This document shows positions 7,380 to 15,776 of a stretch of DNA of 36,549 nucleotides, in pieces. Each line of letters begins with the position of its first letter. The stretch's first letter is position 1. The stretch is from Saprospiraceae bacterium. GTDB taxonomy: Bacteria; Bacteroidota; Bacteroidia; Chitinophagales; Saprospiraceae. The DNA lies in contig JAGQWR010000125.1 in assembly GCA_020437105.1 (NCBI GenBank), positions 1 to 36,549 of the forward strand. Direction: 5' to 3'. The position numbers and the translations under genes were made by a program. Under the pieces are notes generated by a model. It did not search any database, was not told the origin of the DNA, and saw only the letters and a program-made list of their open reading frames with translations.

Positions 7380-7774
7380 GAGTCGATAGGCAAAACAGCA
7401 GTTGCCTCAATTTCTACCAGGAGATTGGGATCTACCAATGCCGAAATTCCAACCAGGGTACTTGCCGGACGAATATTCCCAAAAAATTCACCATGAACCA
7501 GCGCAACGGCTTCCCAATCTTCTATATTCGTCACATACATCCGGGTACGCACCACATCTTCCAGACTGGCACCCGCTTGTTTTAACCAATATTCAATTTT
7601 CCGTAAAATAATACGGGCCTGTCCGGCTGCGTCGCCAACAGCTAATACCTCTCCATCTTTAACGGCGGTCGTACCGGCTACCTCTATCGTATGGCCTATG
7701 CGAACCAGCCGGGAGTAGCCCGCAAATTCTTCCCACTTGGTACCGGATGAGTAATTATCTCTTTTGTTTTTCAT
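7376..7774 (-). CDS. RidA family (YjgF/UK114) enamine/imine deaminase
   Basis: This small trimeric protein family hydrolyses reactive enamine/imine intermediates of PLP enzymes. The conserved end is intact: 'NIRPASTLVGISALVDPNLLVEIEATAV', including the Arg that binds the substrate carboxylate and the Glu of VEIEATA. 'RTRMYVTNIEDW' is also characteristic. ATG 7774 gives 132 residues, matching the family; the frame is open to a GTG at 7795. It lies between a methyltransferase and queE in one operon. It resembles the divergent RidA subgroups with an aminoacrylate-binding Arg rather than canonical RidA; the exact subgroup is uncertain. Confidence 0.9.
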   Translation of the reverse strand: MKNKRDNYSSGTKWEEFAGYSRLVRIGHTIEVAGTTAVKDGEVLAVGDAAGQARIILRKIEYWLKQAGASLEDVVRTRMYVTNIEDWEAVALVHGEFFGNIRPASTLVGISALVDPNLLVEIEATAVLPIDS

Positions 7775-7815
7775 ATTAGAATACGCATTGTGCACTGAAT
7801 TAAAATGACTGCACT

Positions 7816-8463
7816 TTATTGAAGTTGTTTCTTTCCAACAAACACGACATAGGAAAAGATTCGTTCCTGTTTAAAAATAATAGGCGATTCCCAATTCCAC
7901 CCCGGCTGCCTCAACACACTTAAGTAATCCTCCTGATCATGCTGCTGCGGATGCAATATGTCTCCCGGCAGCCAGCGAAACAATCTTTTTAAAAACTGAA
8001 AACGATGTACGTCCGTCGAAAGTACCAATGTACCTCCTGCCTCTACCTGATCCAACAGGTTTTTGATCGCCAGTTCCCATCGGTCCACATGGTTGATCAC
8101 ATTCAGGCAAAAGATCAAGTCAAACTTTTCTGATCCGGTAAAGTGCTCTAAAGTATTCTTCCTAAACTCGACCCAGGGATAAGCCTCTTTTGAAAAATGA
8201 GGCAATTTTTCTTCGTATTGATTCAACAGTGGATCCAGGGCAATAACTTTATTTCCGGAAAGTACGGTAAAAATACCTGCGGGTCCGCAACCAGCATCCA
8301 GAATACGTAACCCGGTTGGCCTGGAAATTTTGAGTTGATTCAAAAAAGTCAGCCAATAATCCTGCTTCCAGTGCAGATAATCAGTAGGCGACTTCTTTCG
8401 CAGGTAGTTTTGCCACCATCGAATTTCTATCGCCTGTGCTATTCGCCATCGCATTGAACCCAT
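7816..8463 (-). CDS. Class I SAM-dependent methyltransferase
   Basis: A seven-strand methyltransferase of 215 residues. Motif I is 'ILDAGCGPAGIF' (about 53-64), the acidic end of strand 2 is 'VIALDP' (about 73-78), motif IV is 'FDLIFCLNVINHV' and the post-IV segment is 'AGGTLVLSTDV'. The N-terminal 40 residues are rich in Trp and Arg and probably form a substrate cap. The pattern is that of small-molecule methyltransferases such as UbiE/COQ5 relatives, but the substrate cannot be assigned. It is the first gene of the operon with ridA (41-bp gap) and queE. Confidence 0.88.
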   Translation of the reverse strand: MGSMRWRIAQAIEIRWWQNYLRKKSPTDYLHWKQDYWLTFLNQLKISRPTGLRILDAGCGPAGIFTVLSGNKVIALDPLLNQYEEKLPHFSKEAYPWVEFRKNTLEHFTGSEKFDLIFCLNVINHVDRWELAIKNLLDQVEAGGTLVLSTDVHRFQFLKRLFRWLPGDILHPQQHDQEDYLSVLRQPGWNWESPIIFKQERIFSYVVFVGKKQLQ

Positions 8464-8575
8464 GGGACGAAGATCGGGCTTTTCTGTTCAAAGTAAAGGA
8501 GTTTATACAAATACTCGTCCTTGCCAGGAGATCCACGTGCCAACTTGGCCAGACTTATGGTACCTTTAGCCTATC

Positions 8576-9586
8576 ATGATTTTAGCAATAGGTACACGCG
8601 TTCAAATTAGCCATACCGGCGATCAGGGTATTGTTCGGGCATTCCTGGACAATGACATGGTTGAAGTACATCTCCCACGCGAGAACATGAATATCCCGGT
8701 AGCGATAAGCGATCTCACCGTACCCGGCGGCCCAAAGCCGGATCTTCCAAAAAAGAAAACAACGGAACATCGGATTCCTTTACCCAAACAGCAATTTATC
8801 GCACTAAACCCGGAAGGTATCCAACTGGCATTTGAGCCATTGGATGGAGACACCCATTACCAGGTTTATCTGTTAAATGATACGACACATAATGTATTGT
8901 ATTCTTTCCGTCGAATACAACGCGGCGGCAGCACGATTTCCGGGCACGGAAAATTAGACGGAGGCCAGGCACTTGAAATAGACAAATTGCTTAAAACCCA
9001 ATTGAGCGATCAAACCAGTTATGAAATTGAGTGCTGGCCAATACTCAAAATGGGCAGTGGCAAAAAGCGATCCGGAACTATTCGCTTGCGGCCAAATGTC
9101 TTTTTTAAAAGCCTGCGTACGGTACCCATTCTGAATATCCCCATGCACTGGTATTCGGTTATTGAGAATTTTGAAGAAGAAAAATCTACGCCTAAGGCGG
9201 ATGATTTAAAAACATATACTGCCAAAAATCTAAAACCCAAGTCACATCATCGGGATGAAGATTGGATGGAAACCTTTGATCAGCACAATGTTGCTGAATT
9301 TGCAGCCTTTGTACCGGAAATTGATCTACATATAGAAGCCCTGCACCCAAATCCAAAGAGTTTAAATAAAAATGATATTCTCCGCTATCAACTGCAACAA
9401 TTTGATGCATTTATGGAAAAGGCGATCCGCCTGGGTGTTGACAGAGTATTCATTATCCACGGCATAGGGAAAGGCAAATTACGGGATGCCATTTTTACCA
9501 GGCTGCTAAAAAACACCGATATCAGTACCTTTAAAAATGAATACCACGCAAAATACGGCTACGGGGCAACCGAGGTTATTTTGTAG
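8576..9586 (+). CDS. DUF2027 and Smr-domain protein
   Basis: The N-terminal 60 residues (GTRVQISHTGDQGIV, then VEVHLPRENMNIPVAISDL) form a small SH3-like barrel, the middle (about 85-190) is a beta-rich DUF2027 region, and the C-terminus (about 245-336) is a Smr domain with 'EIDLHIEAL' and the 'IIHGIGKGKLRDAI' signature. Smr domains are structure- or ribosome-linked nucleases in MutS2 and relatives; this architecture is common in Bacteroidota and its specific role is unknown. It stands alone on the plus strand, convergent with the operon ending at 9602. Confidence 0.9.
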   Translation: MILAIGTRVQISHTGDQGIVRAFLDNDMVEVHLPRENMNIPVAISDLTVPGGPKPDLPKKKTTEHRIPLPKQQFIALNPEGIQLAFEPLDGDTHYQVYLLNDTTHNVLYSFRRIQRGGSTISGHGKLDGGQALEIDKLLKTQLSDQTSYEIECWPILKMGSGKKRSGTIRLRPNVFFKSLRTVPILNIPMHWYSVIENFEEEKSTPKADDLKTYTAKNLKPKSHHRDEDWMETFDQHNVAEFAAFVPEIDLHIEALHPNPKSLNKNDILRYQLQQFDAFMEKAIRLGVDRVFIIHGIGKGKLRDAIFTRLLKNTDISTFKNEYHAKYGYGATEVIL

Positions 9587-9601
9587 AAGAATTAGGCGAT
9601 T

Positions 9602-10216
9602 TTAAGGATAGCTCCGAATAATCCATTCGGCGAAAGCCAGATTAGGCACCCAACACAACCAGGCAATGATCTGATAAGCCGGAATAAAGTCCATGTGAAA
9701 TCCGGCTGTAAACAGGGGTAAATATATGCGTAGTGTCACGGCCGCAAAGCACAGGGCATAACTCCGGATCATCCATCGTTGATGTGCATCAATCTCCTTC
9801 TTTTTAATATGCGCATAGGCACTCCAGGTGCTAATCAACCAGGCCAGGGCCAGGCCAAAGAAACCACTTGCGGCAATCAGGCCACCCGTGGCAAAAAAAG
9901 AAATCCCCAGGCCGGCTATTCCGCTGGCCCCTACTGCCAGTACATATATTTTCCCACTTGTTTGATGTAGCTTAAGGTGCTTCTTTCTAAGTTTTGGAAA
10001 AAATTGTGCCCACCCAATTAATAAGGCCAATCCGCCTCCTAAGATATGGGTATAAAAACCTAAAAGGTATATTGGTTCATTTATTAATGCATCGGATTTG
10101 GACGCCAAAAGCCCTGCCGACATATCAATAATTAAATAAACAAAAGGATACAGGCCGATGGAAATGGCAAAAAAAGCCAGTAATCCAAGCGGAAAAGGTT
10201 TAACGAAGCTCTTCAT
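9602..10216 (-). CDS. DUF2306 multi-pass membrane protein
   Basis: A 204-residue protein with about five to six hydrophobic helices and the DUF2306 signature: 'LGFYTHILGGGLALLIGWAQF', conserved His in 'KLHQTSGKIYVLAV', and 'HQRWMIRSYALCFAAVTLR'. The family has unknown function. It is the last gene of a five-gene minus-strand operon, 2 bp after the lactone oxidase stop, and may anchor or pass electrons for that flavoenzyme, since its conserved His residues sit at membrane edges; that is inference. Confidence 0.88.
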   Translation of the reverse strand: MKSFVKPFPLGLLAFFAISIGLYPFVYLIIDMSAGLLASKSDALINEPIYLLGFYTHILGGGLALLIGWAQFFPKLRKKHLKLHQTSGKIYVLAVGASGIAGLGISFFATGGLIAASGFFGLALAWLISTWSAYAHIKKKEIDAHQRWMIRSYALCFAAVTLRIYLPLFTAGFHMDFIPAYQIIAWLCWVPNLAFAEWIIRSYP

Positions 10217-10218
10217 TA

Positions 10219-11502
10219 TTATACACCAAATATTTTATTCAAATAATCATTTAAAAAAAGACCATCCGGATCTTGCTGATTTCGGATATCCAGAAAATCA
10301 TTCCATGCAGGATACGCCAGTTTAAAATAGGACGCTTCCCGAGAATGCCATTTGCCCCAATGTGGCCGACCACCGTGTCGCAAAAGGATGGATTCCATAG
10401 CATTAAAGTAATCCAGAAATGCTTTTCCACGGTAAACATGTAGCGCAATATAGGCCGAGTTTCGACCAAAGGCCGGACTCAACGGAATAGCATCCCCTTT
10501 TACAAATCGATTCTCAATGGGAAAGTGGATATTAAATCGCCCAGAATTAATTGTTTCCCGAATTTCAGCAAACACCTCCGAATAAGAATCCAAAGGCACA
10601 TTATATTCCATTTCATTAAAGCGCACATAACGAGGGGTAGCAAATGCCTGATAACTGGATCGAATTTTACTGCTCCCTGAAATGGCTTTCGCCGAAAGGC
10701 GGGAGACTCCCCGATTTAATTTCGGAAACCATTTAGCCAGACGACACAGTATTTCAAAAGTGGCATTCTCCAGAATGACATCGTTTAAATATTCTCCTGC
10801 CCGATTCCCATTTTCCGATAATTGGCTAACATTGGCGGTTTTGGTTTGCACCGTTTTGGTATAGGGAAACCAATAAAATTCAAAATGGCGATTTTGCCGG
10901 TTTCGTTGAGTAAGTGTATCCAACACTTCGTCCAGCCTTTCTTTTTTCCGATCCATTTTTAGCCGAAAGGCGGGAACGACCCGGAGCGTGACCAATGTTA
11001 TGATACCAAATGCACCTAAGGATATTCGGGCAGCCTGAAAGAGGGCAGGCAGCTCTTTTATTGAACAATTAATTAAATCGCCCCGACCATTTACAAATTG
11101 CAACCCAACCACCTGCGTCGCCAGATTGCCAAACGCCAGTCCGGTACCGTGCGTACCGGTGGATATGGCTCCGGCAATGGATTGACTATCTATATCGCCC
11201 AAATTTTCCTGCGCCAATCCCTGTTCCGACAATAATTTCCCCAACAAATGCAGCTTAGTACCTGCTAAAACAGAAAGGGTTCCAGCCTCGGGATTTACGG
11301 CTGTTACGCCCTGCATTTTATCCAGACTTACAAGTATATCGGAGGTTTCAAAAAGCGGCACAAAAGAATGCGCCGACCCGATCATGCGAATCCGTCTGCC
11401 AGATTTTTGAGCACCTAACACCAGCGCCTGAACTGCCTCCACAGTTGCGGGATAAGCAATTTCTGCGGGGCTCCATTTAATCGATCCGGACCAATTCTTC
11501 AT
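10219..11502 (-). CDS. FAD-dependent sugar-1,4-lactone oxidase (ALO family)
   Basis: A vanillyl-alcohol-oxidase-fold flavoprotein. The N-terminal FAD domain has 'GSAHSF' (42-47) with His45 in the position where gulono- and arabinonolactone oxidases attach FAD covalently, and 'AGAISTGTHGTG' binding the pyrophosphate. The C-terminal ALO domain ends with 'PHWGKWH', the conserved substrate and flavin contact. At 427 residues it is of normal family length. It probably oxidises an aldonolactone or alditol with oxygen or another acceptor. Its operon neighbours are a GT87 glycosyltransferase (6-bp gap), a PLP deaminase/aldolase and DUF2306. Confidence 0.9.
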   Translation of the reverse strand: MKNWSGSIKWSPAEIAYPATVEAVQALVLGAQKSGRRIRMIGSAHSFVPLFETSDILVSLDKMQGVTAVNPEAGTLSVLAGTKLHLLGKLLSEQGLAQENLGDIDSQSIAGAISTGTHGTGLAFGNLATQVVGLQFVNGRGDLINCSIKELPALFQAARISLGAFGIITLVTLRVVPAFRLKMDRKKERLDEVLDTLTQRNRQNRHFEFYWFPYTKTVQTKTANVSQLSENGNRAGEYLNDVILENATFEILCRLAKWFPKLNRGVSRLSAKAISGSSKIRSSYQAFATPRYVRFNEMEYNVPLDSYSEVFAEIRETINSGRFNIHFPIENRFVKGDAIPLSPAFGRNSAYIALHVYRGKAFLDYFNAMESILLRHGGRPHWGKWHSREASYFKLAYPAWNDFLDIRNQQDPDGLFLNDYLNKIFGV

Positions 11503-11508
11503 AATTTA

Positions 11509-12756
11509 TTACGTATCCCTTTTAAATTTATGGAGATTACGAACGAGTACTAATTGTAATAGCAATAATAAAATCGTACCAATCGTGATGACAGAATAAA
11601 CCTCTAAAACATCGGAGAAATACGCTCCAACAAACAGTTCGGAAGAAAACACAGTAAGTACCACCGACAGGCCAAATAAGTATTTTAATCGGAGTATGGT
11701 TTTAAGGGACCAGCTATGCTCCGTCTGGAAAAGCAGGAGATAGGAAATAAAATACGGAAACCACAAAAAGATAAAATATGACTTCCAGGCCAGTGGCGAT
11801 AATAAAGGCACTACGGTAAAGACAACCGCATACTCCAACATAGAAGCTAAACTACCGGGCTTATTTAGTTTTTTTCTAAACCAAAACGCCGGAAACAAGG
11901 AAAACAGCAATACAATTAGATACCCCAAATTTTTAGCAGATTCCTTACTTAAATCCAGCACATTGATCTGTAAATCCATTCCGGTATGCTCAGCAGAAAA
12001 CATACGCAGGAAAAAACCAAAAACAGATTGGTTCTTATGGATCGCCGATAAGGACCGGGGCGCAATCTCCGTTGCCCACTGCTGATAATAAGTCAATGCC
12101 TGATCGAAGCCAAAAACCAATACGGAAACAGCATTAAAAAGCAGGGCAAAAAAGAGGGTCCAAAACACTGGTTTAAATGCCCTTTTGTAAAGAAAATAAA
12201 GCAGAAAAAAAATGGTGATAACTTTCAGGGAGATACTTAAGCCCAATAACACACCGACCCAAATATATTTCCGTTGTATAAAAAAAGAGACTGCAAAAAC
12301 AGCACACAAGAGCAAATAGATATTTATCTGAACATTGGCCAAATTATCCATAATGTACCGAAGCATAATCAGGATCGGAACCAGCACAATTGGGCTTTGC
12401 AGTAGCTCCAGTTGTTTTTGTCCAATAAATTCTGGGGATCGCCCAATAGTCATTTTCAGGCTTTCGCGAATGATAAAAAACATAGAAACAATACTGCCCA
12501 ACAACCAAAAGAACCGAAGAAAATAACTGTTTAATTGATCCCCCCAGGTGAGTAAAACACTAAAAACAGAAAACAAAGGAGGCCAGGTATTCAGGTAATC
12601 CGAATAAATATCTTCCTTGGAAAGCACTAATTGCCCGGCTTGCACATAACCAATAAAATCCCCACTTTTACCCGCATCCCGAATTAATTCGATCAGTAAA
12701 ACGAATCCGATAAGGAGTAATAGCACTCTGGAAATTAATGCTTGTTTATTGTTCAT
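11509..12756 (-). CDS. GT87-like (DUF2029) membrane glycosyltransferase
   Basis: A 415-residue polytopic protein with about ten hydrophobic helices. After the first helix, 'SGDFIGYVQAGQLVL' and 'DIYSDYLNTWPPLFSVF' are the conserved first loop of GT-C glycosyltransferases of the GT87/DUF2029 type, with the acidic residue that positions the polyprenyl-phosphate donor. Members transfer mannose or similar sugars from polyprenyl-phosphate outside the cytoplasmic membrane. The acceptor here is unknown. It is the third gene of the five-gene operon. Confidence 0.85.
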   Translation of the reverse strand: MNNKQALISRVLLLLIGFVLLIELIRDAGKSGDFIGYVQAGQLVLSKEDIYSDYLNTWPPLFSVFSVLLTWGDQLNSYFLRFFWLLGSIVSMFFIIRESLKMTIGRSPEFIGQKQLELLQSPIVLVPILIMLRYIMDNLANVQINIYLLLCAVFAVSFFIQRKYIWVGVLLGLSISLKVITIFFLLYFLYKRAFKPVFWTLFFALLFNAVSVLVFGFDQALTYYQQWATEIAPRSLSAIHKNQSVFGFFLRMFSAEHTGMDLQINVLDLSKESAKNLGYLIVLLFSLFPAFWFRKKLNKPGSLASMLEYAVVFTVVPLLSPLAWKSYFIFLWFPYFISYLLLFQTEHSWSLKTILRLKYLFGLSVVLTVFSSELFVGAYFSDVLEVYSVITIGTILLLLLQLVLVRNLHKFKRDT

Positions 12757-12782
12757 TCGATCTATTCACTCGTTGAAAAAGG

Positions 12783-13964
12783 TCAGCACTTTAATTCAGA
12801 TTTATAGGTTGACACAGTTCCGGATAATACGCCGGCACGGATGATATGCAGTGTATCAAAATGCGCACACAACTCACCGGCCTTGGCGTGTCTGAAGAAA
12901 ACCGGATCACCTATTCTTAATTGTTCGGGTCCGGTATAAAAAACCGGAGTCTGCACCTCCCCTGCCCCTTCGTTTTTATCCAGCACAGCGCCTTCCGGCA
13001 GCCATACCTTGGGTAATTTTTCAGCCCCTACCCCACCGGAAGCAATATAACCTCCCATGTGGCAGGTAAAAACACCTGGTTTTGGGATGCGACTGATTCC
13101 CAGCGCAAAGCCGGCAGCCGGACGATGGGTAAAGCCGGAATAATAATCGAATAAATGCGATTGGAAAAAGCCGGAGCCGGCAGTGAGTTCGGTGACACCT
13201 GCCTCTTCAGAAGTCGTTTCTAAACTCCCGGTGCCACCGCCGTTTACATAGTCTAAGGTAAAACCAGCCTCCCGTATGCGTTGGAGGGCAGCTGTTCTCC
13301 GGGCACGCAAAAGGGGCAAGGCCCGCTTTTTCAGGAGTCGAATGATCCAATTTTTCAAACCCTGGCCAGGCATTTGATCTCCCAGTCCTGCAATTTGAGC
13401 TTCGTACCCCATAAGAGCTGCCAGACGCAGATTGGAACAAGATTTTAGGACTTTCAAAAATACATCCAGCTTAGGCATCCTATTTATTGGGGAGCGCCAA
13501 ACCCCAAAATGTAATCCGGGGAAATCAACAGACAAATCCAGGTCAACACATACTGCTATTTGAATACCATTTGAAGCAGCAAAATGGTCTAATTCTTTTA
13601 TGCGCTCCGAATCATCCTGCATGATCACTATTTTCTTTCCGGCTTTCCAAAAAGGCACCAAACAGTCCAGATCGATCAAACGGGGAGGTGGATAAGCCAG
13701 CAAAAGGTCATCAAATCCTTGATTGGCCAAATAGGCGGTTTCGGCAGCCGCATAGGTCATAATCCCTTGAAAGCGCTCGTTTAATCCTAGGATATGCCTC
13801 AACATCTCTGCAGATCGAACCGACTTGGAGGCAATACGTATCTTTTTATTCCCTGCCCGAAGCAACATGGATTGCGCATTGGCCTCCAAAGCGTCGAGGT
13901 CAACAAATGCAATCGGAAGGCTGTAATTCCGAAAGAGTTGGCGATATGTATTATAGACGTTCAG
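12783..13964 (-). CDS. PLP amino acid deaminase/aldolase (alanine racemase fold)
   Basis: A type III fold PLP enzyme related to D-threonine aldolase and D-serine dehydratase. The PLP lysine is in 'IRIASKSVR', near the N-terminus; the barrel carries 'YVNGGGTGSLE' (phosphate loop) and 'ELTAGSGFF', and the C-terminal domain ends with 'HAKAGELCAHFDTLHII', the metal- and substrate-binding region. The start is unclear: no ATG, GTG or TTG precedes the essential 'LPIAFVDLDALEAN' strand in frame. TTG 13889 would delete part of it, so translation may begin at CTG 13964 (394 codons with stop), which gives 'NVYNTYRQLFRNYSLP', typical for the family. It is the second gene of the operon, 22 bp after the GH32-like gene. 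Confidence 0.85.
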   Translation of the reverse strand: MNVYNTYRQLFRNYSLPIAFVDLDALEANAQSMLLRAGNKKIRIASKSVRSAEMLRHILGLNERFQGIMTYAAAETAYLANQGFDDLLLAYPPPRLIDLDCLVPFWKAGKKIVIMQDDSERIKELDHFAASNGIQIAVCVDLDLSVDFPGLHFGVWRSPINRMPKLDVFLKVLKSCSNLRLAALMGYEAQIAGLGDQMPGQGLKNWIIRLLKKRALPLLRARRTAALQRIREAGFTLDYVNGGGTGSLETTSEEAGVTELTAGSGFFQSHLFDYYSGFTHRPAAGFALGISRIPKPGVFTCHMGGYIASGGVGAEKLPKVWLPEGAVLDKNEGAGEVQTPVFYTGPEQLRIGDPVFFRHAKAGELCAHFDTLHIIRAGVLSGTVSTYKSELKC

Positions 13965-13986
13965 GTTATTATTGGATTTTAACCCG

Positions 13987-15141
13987 TTATTTTCCGGATA
14001 GCTCCCAGGCTTCTCCCATTCGGATCATGGCATTTCCGCCTTCCGAAAAGATATAAAAATGGTTGTACGGGCTATTCGGAAAAATCAGATCGGTCATCAC
14101 TGTCCGGCCGCCATCAGCAAATAGCTCGATTGAATTGTGATCTATGAAAATGCGCAGGACAATCGTTCGGTTAGGAGCAGTTCGCGGAGCATAGTCAATG
14201 GCAGGTGCAAAACTGCGATCAAAATCAGTCCGACCGGAATGCCGCCGATCAATGAAAAAACGTTTGGTTTCCCGTTCGTACCCGACATGTAATTCATCTC
14301 CCGCATCGTTTGTCCATATAAACCCTACCTGTTTGGCCGACACCCCCTCACTTGCTTCTACGGCAATAAAATATTCGGCGACAGCCGGATCAAAACCCAA
14401 ATCATTTGTCAACTCATATTTGCCATTAAAACTGCCGAGCGCAAATTTGTAGTGCTTCCGTCTGAAAGCCTCTACTTCTTTCACCGGATTGCAAAAAACG
14501 CGCAGGCCTTCTTCGGTATTCTGAAGCTGGAGACCTCGACCCAGCGAAAGCATAGTGCCTGCTGAAACAGCTTGTACCGACTGGCTGTATTCCGTATTTA
14601 GCATCGTAGCCTGATAACTTGGCCGTGGCAATGCCCGGGATAAAATTCGGGTATCCCGGTGGTCTTTTCCATAATCCAACCACAAGGCCCGCTCTTCCGG
14701 AAAATCACTTCTAAAGGTGGCACCATCGAAGTCGCCCAAAAAGTACCGGGTTCCGCTTCCGCCATTGGGTGCACCACTTTGTACGTTTACCAATAAACAC
14801 CAGCGCACGGCTTCCGGATTGCCGGGTAGTGGCAGGGAAAAAAGGACAGGAGATTCCCAAATACCGAGATCTGCTCTTCCAAATGCACTTTGGCGGGTCC
14901 AGTTTTCCTTATCCGGAGCCGAATAAAAAATAACCTGGCTGGCAGCTGTTTCGAGTTTAATCCAGGTAGAGTCTGCTTCATACCAAAAAACAGGTACATT
15001 TTGAGAATTCAGATCGCCGGTGAGATGGTATTCCTGCTTGGAGGACTTCTGTACCGGGTCTTCGTCGGCAACTGGAGCACTGGGCTGGCAAGAAGCGATC
15101 ACCAGCATAAAAAGGAGAAACTTTATGTATTCGCAATTCAT
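13987..15141 (-). CDS. GH32-like lipoprotein lacking catalytic motifs
   Basis: A 384-residue protein with a lipoprotein signal (MLVIASC, Cys18). Residues 50-180 align by eye with the middle of levanases and fructosidases: 'VFWYEADSTW', 'NWTRQSAFG', 'WESPVLFSLPL', 'GGSGTRYFLGDFDG' and 'LDYGKD', and the C-terminus is the GH32 beta-sandwich ('LRIFIDHNSIELFADGG'). However, the first propeller blade with the WMNDPNG nucleophile is missing, the RDP motif is replaced by 'NVPVFWY', and the acid/base EC is changed to ES. It is about 100 residues shorter than a normal GH32. It may be a binding protein or a decayed enzyme fixed as a lipoprotein. It is the first gene of the five-gene operon. Confidence 0.82.
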   Translation of the reverse strand: MNCEYIKFLLFMLVIASCQPSAPVADEDPVQKSSKQEYHLTGDLNSQNVPVFWYEADSTWIKLETAASQVIFYSAPDKENWTRQSAFGRADLGIWESPVLFSLPLPGNPEAVRWCLLVNVQSGAPNGGSGTRYFLGDFDGATFRSDFPEERALWLDYGKDHRDTRILSRALPRPSYQATMLNTEYSQSVQAVSAGTMLSLGRGLQLQNTEEGLRVFCNPVKEVEAFRRKHYKFALGSFNGKYELTNDLGFDPAVAEYFIAVEASEGVSAKQVGFIWTNDAGDELHVGYERETKRFFIDRRHSGRTDFDRSFAPAIDYAPRTAPNRTIVLRIFIDHNSIELFADGGRTVMTDLIFPNSPYNHFYIFSEGGNAMIRMGEAWELSGK

Positions 15142-15225
15142 AATATCCGGATATATACCTTAAATCAGGTGGTTTAATGGCGCCAAATTAGGAAGAATTA
15201 AGGGCATAAATATGATTCCGGGTGT

Positions 15226-15258
15226 TTGGGATTATTTGAAAATTATTTTTTAAGTTTG
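15226..15258 (+). promoter_or_regulatory. Candidate promoter of the GIY-YIG-like gene
   Basis: TTG at 15226-15228 and TAAGTTTG at 15251-15258 are 22 bases apart, slightly longer than the usual spacing. The -7 element matches TAnnTTTG exactly. The untranslated leader would be about 100 bases. Confidence 0.4.
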
Positions 15259-15368
15259 ACCCACACAAAACATTGGAGTAGCATTCGGCTCCACTTTCAT
15301 TTCTTTTTCACAGCAGGTTATTTATTAACTGGTTGGCTCAGGTTGGGCTGGTCCGAAATAATTTGTTT

Positions 15369-15710
15369 GTGATATTCATCTATTCTATCCGACAAGGCCT
15401 TGGTAAACGCAAAATCGGCATTACCAATTATCCTAAAAAACGTATTCAATCGATCCGAAGTACCTACCCGGGTGCACGTTGGGCATTACTACTTCCTACC
15501 CCTTTTGTGGCTGGAATCATTGAGCGTAGTTTCCATGAATTCCTGCGCTTTTTCCGGGTAACCAGAAAAGGTTCGGGCCGGACTGAGTGGTTTTCCCTGA
15601 TCTGGCCGATCACCTGGATCGTGGATATTCTGATCACCATCGTAGTTGCATTTTCCTGGTTTGCCGTTTGGAAGGCATTTGTTTTGTTGGCAAATTGGTA
15701 CGTCAACTAA
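15369..15710 (+). CDS. GIY-YIG/T5orf172-like domain protein with membrane anchor
   Basis: From GTG 15369 the protein is 113 residues. 'IFIYSIRQGLGKRKIGITN' followed by 'PKKRIQSIRSTYPG' and 'IIERSFHEFLR' matches the core of GIY-YIG nucleases of the T5orf172/MUG113 type (strand, KIGxT, Arg on the helix, then the Glu helix). The C-terminal 40 residues form one or two hydrophobic segments (IDILITIVVAF..., WKAFVLLANWY), unusual for a nuclease and suggesting a membrane anchor. The frame extends to TTG 15363 or 15333. Catalytic status is uncertain: the first tyrosine motif is IYSI rather than GIY, with VY/YIG not clear. Confidence 0.55.
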   Translation: MIFIYSIRQGLGKRKIGITNYPKKRIQSIRSTYPGARWALLLPTPFVAGIIERSFHEFLRFFRVTRKGSGRTEWFSLIWPITWIVDILITIVVAFSWFAVWKAFVLLANWYVN

Positions 15711-15776
15711 TGATAAAATCAAACCTACTCAACAATAAAATTACCAGATTTAACATTTAGTAGAAAAACCATTAGA

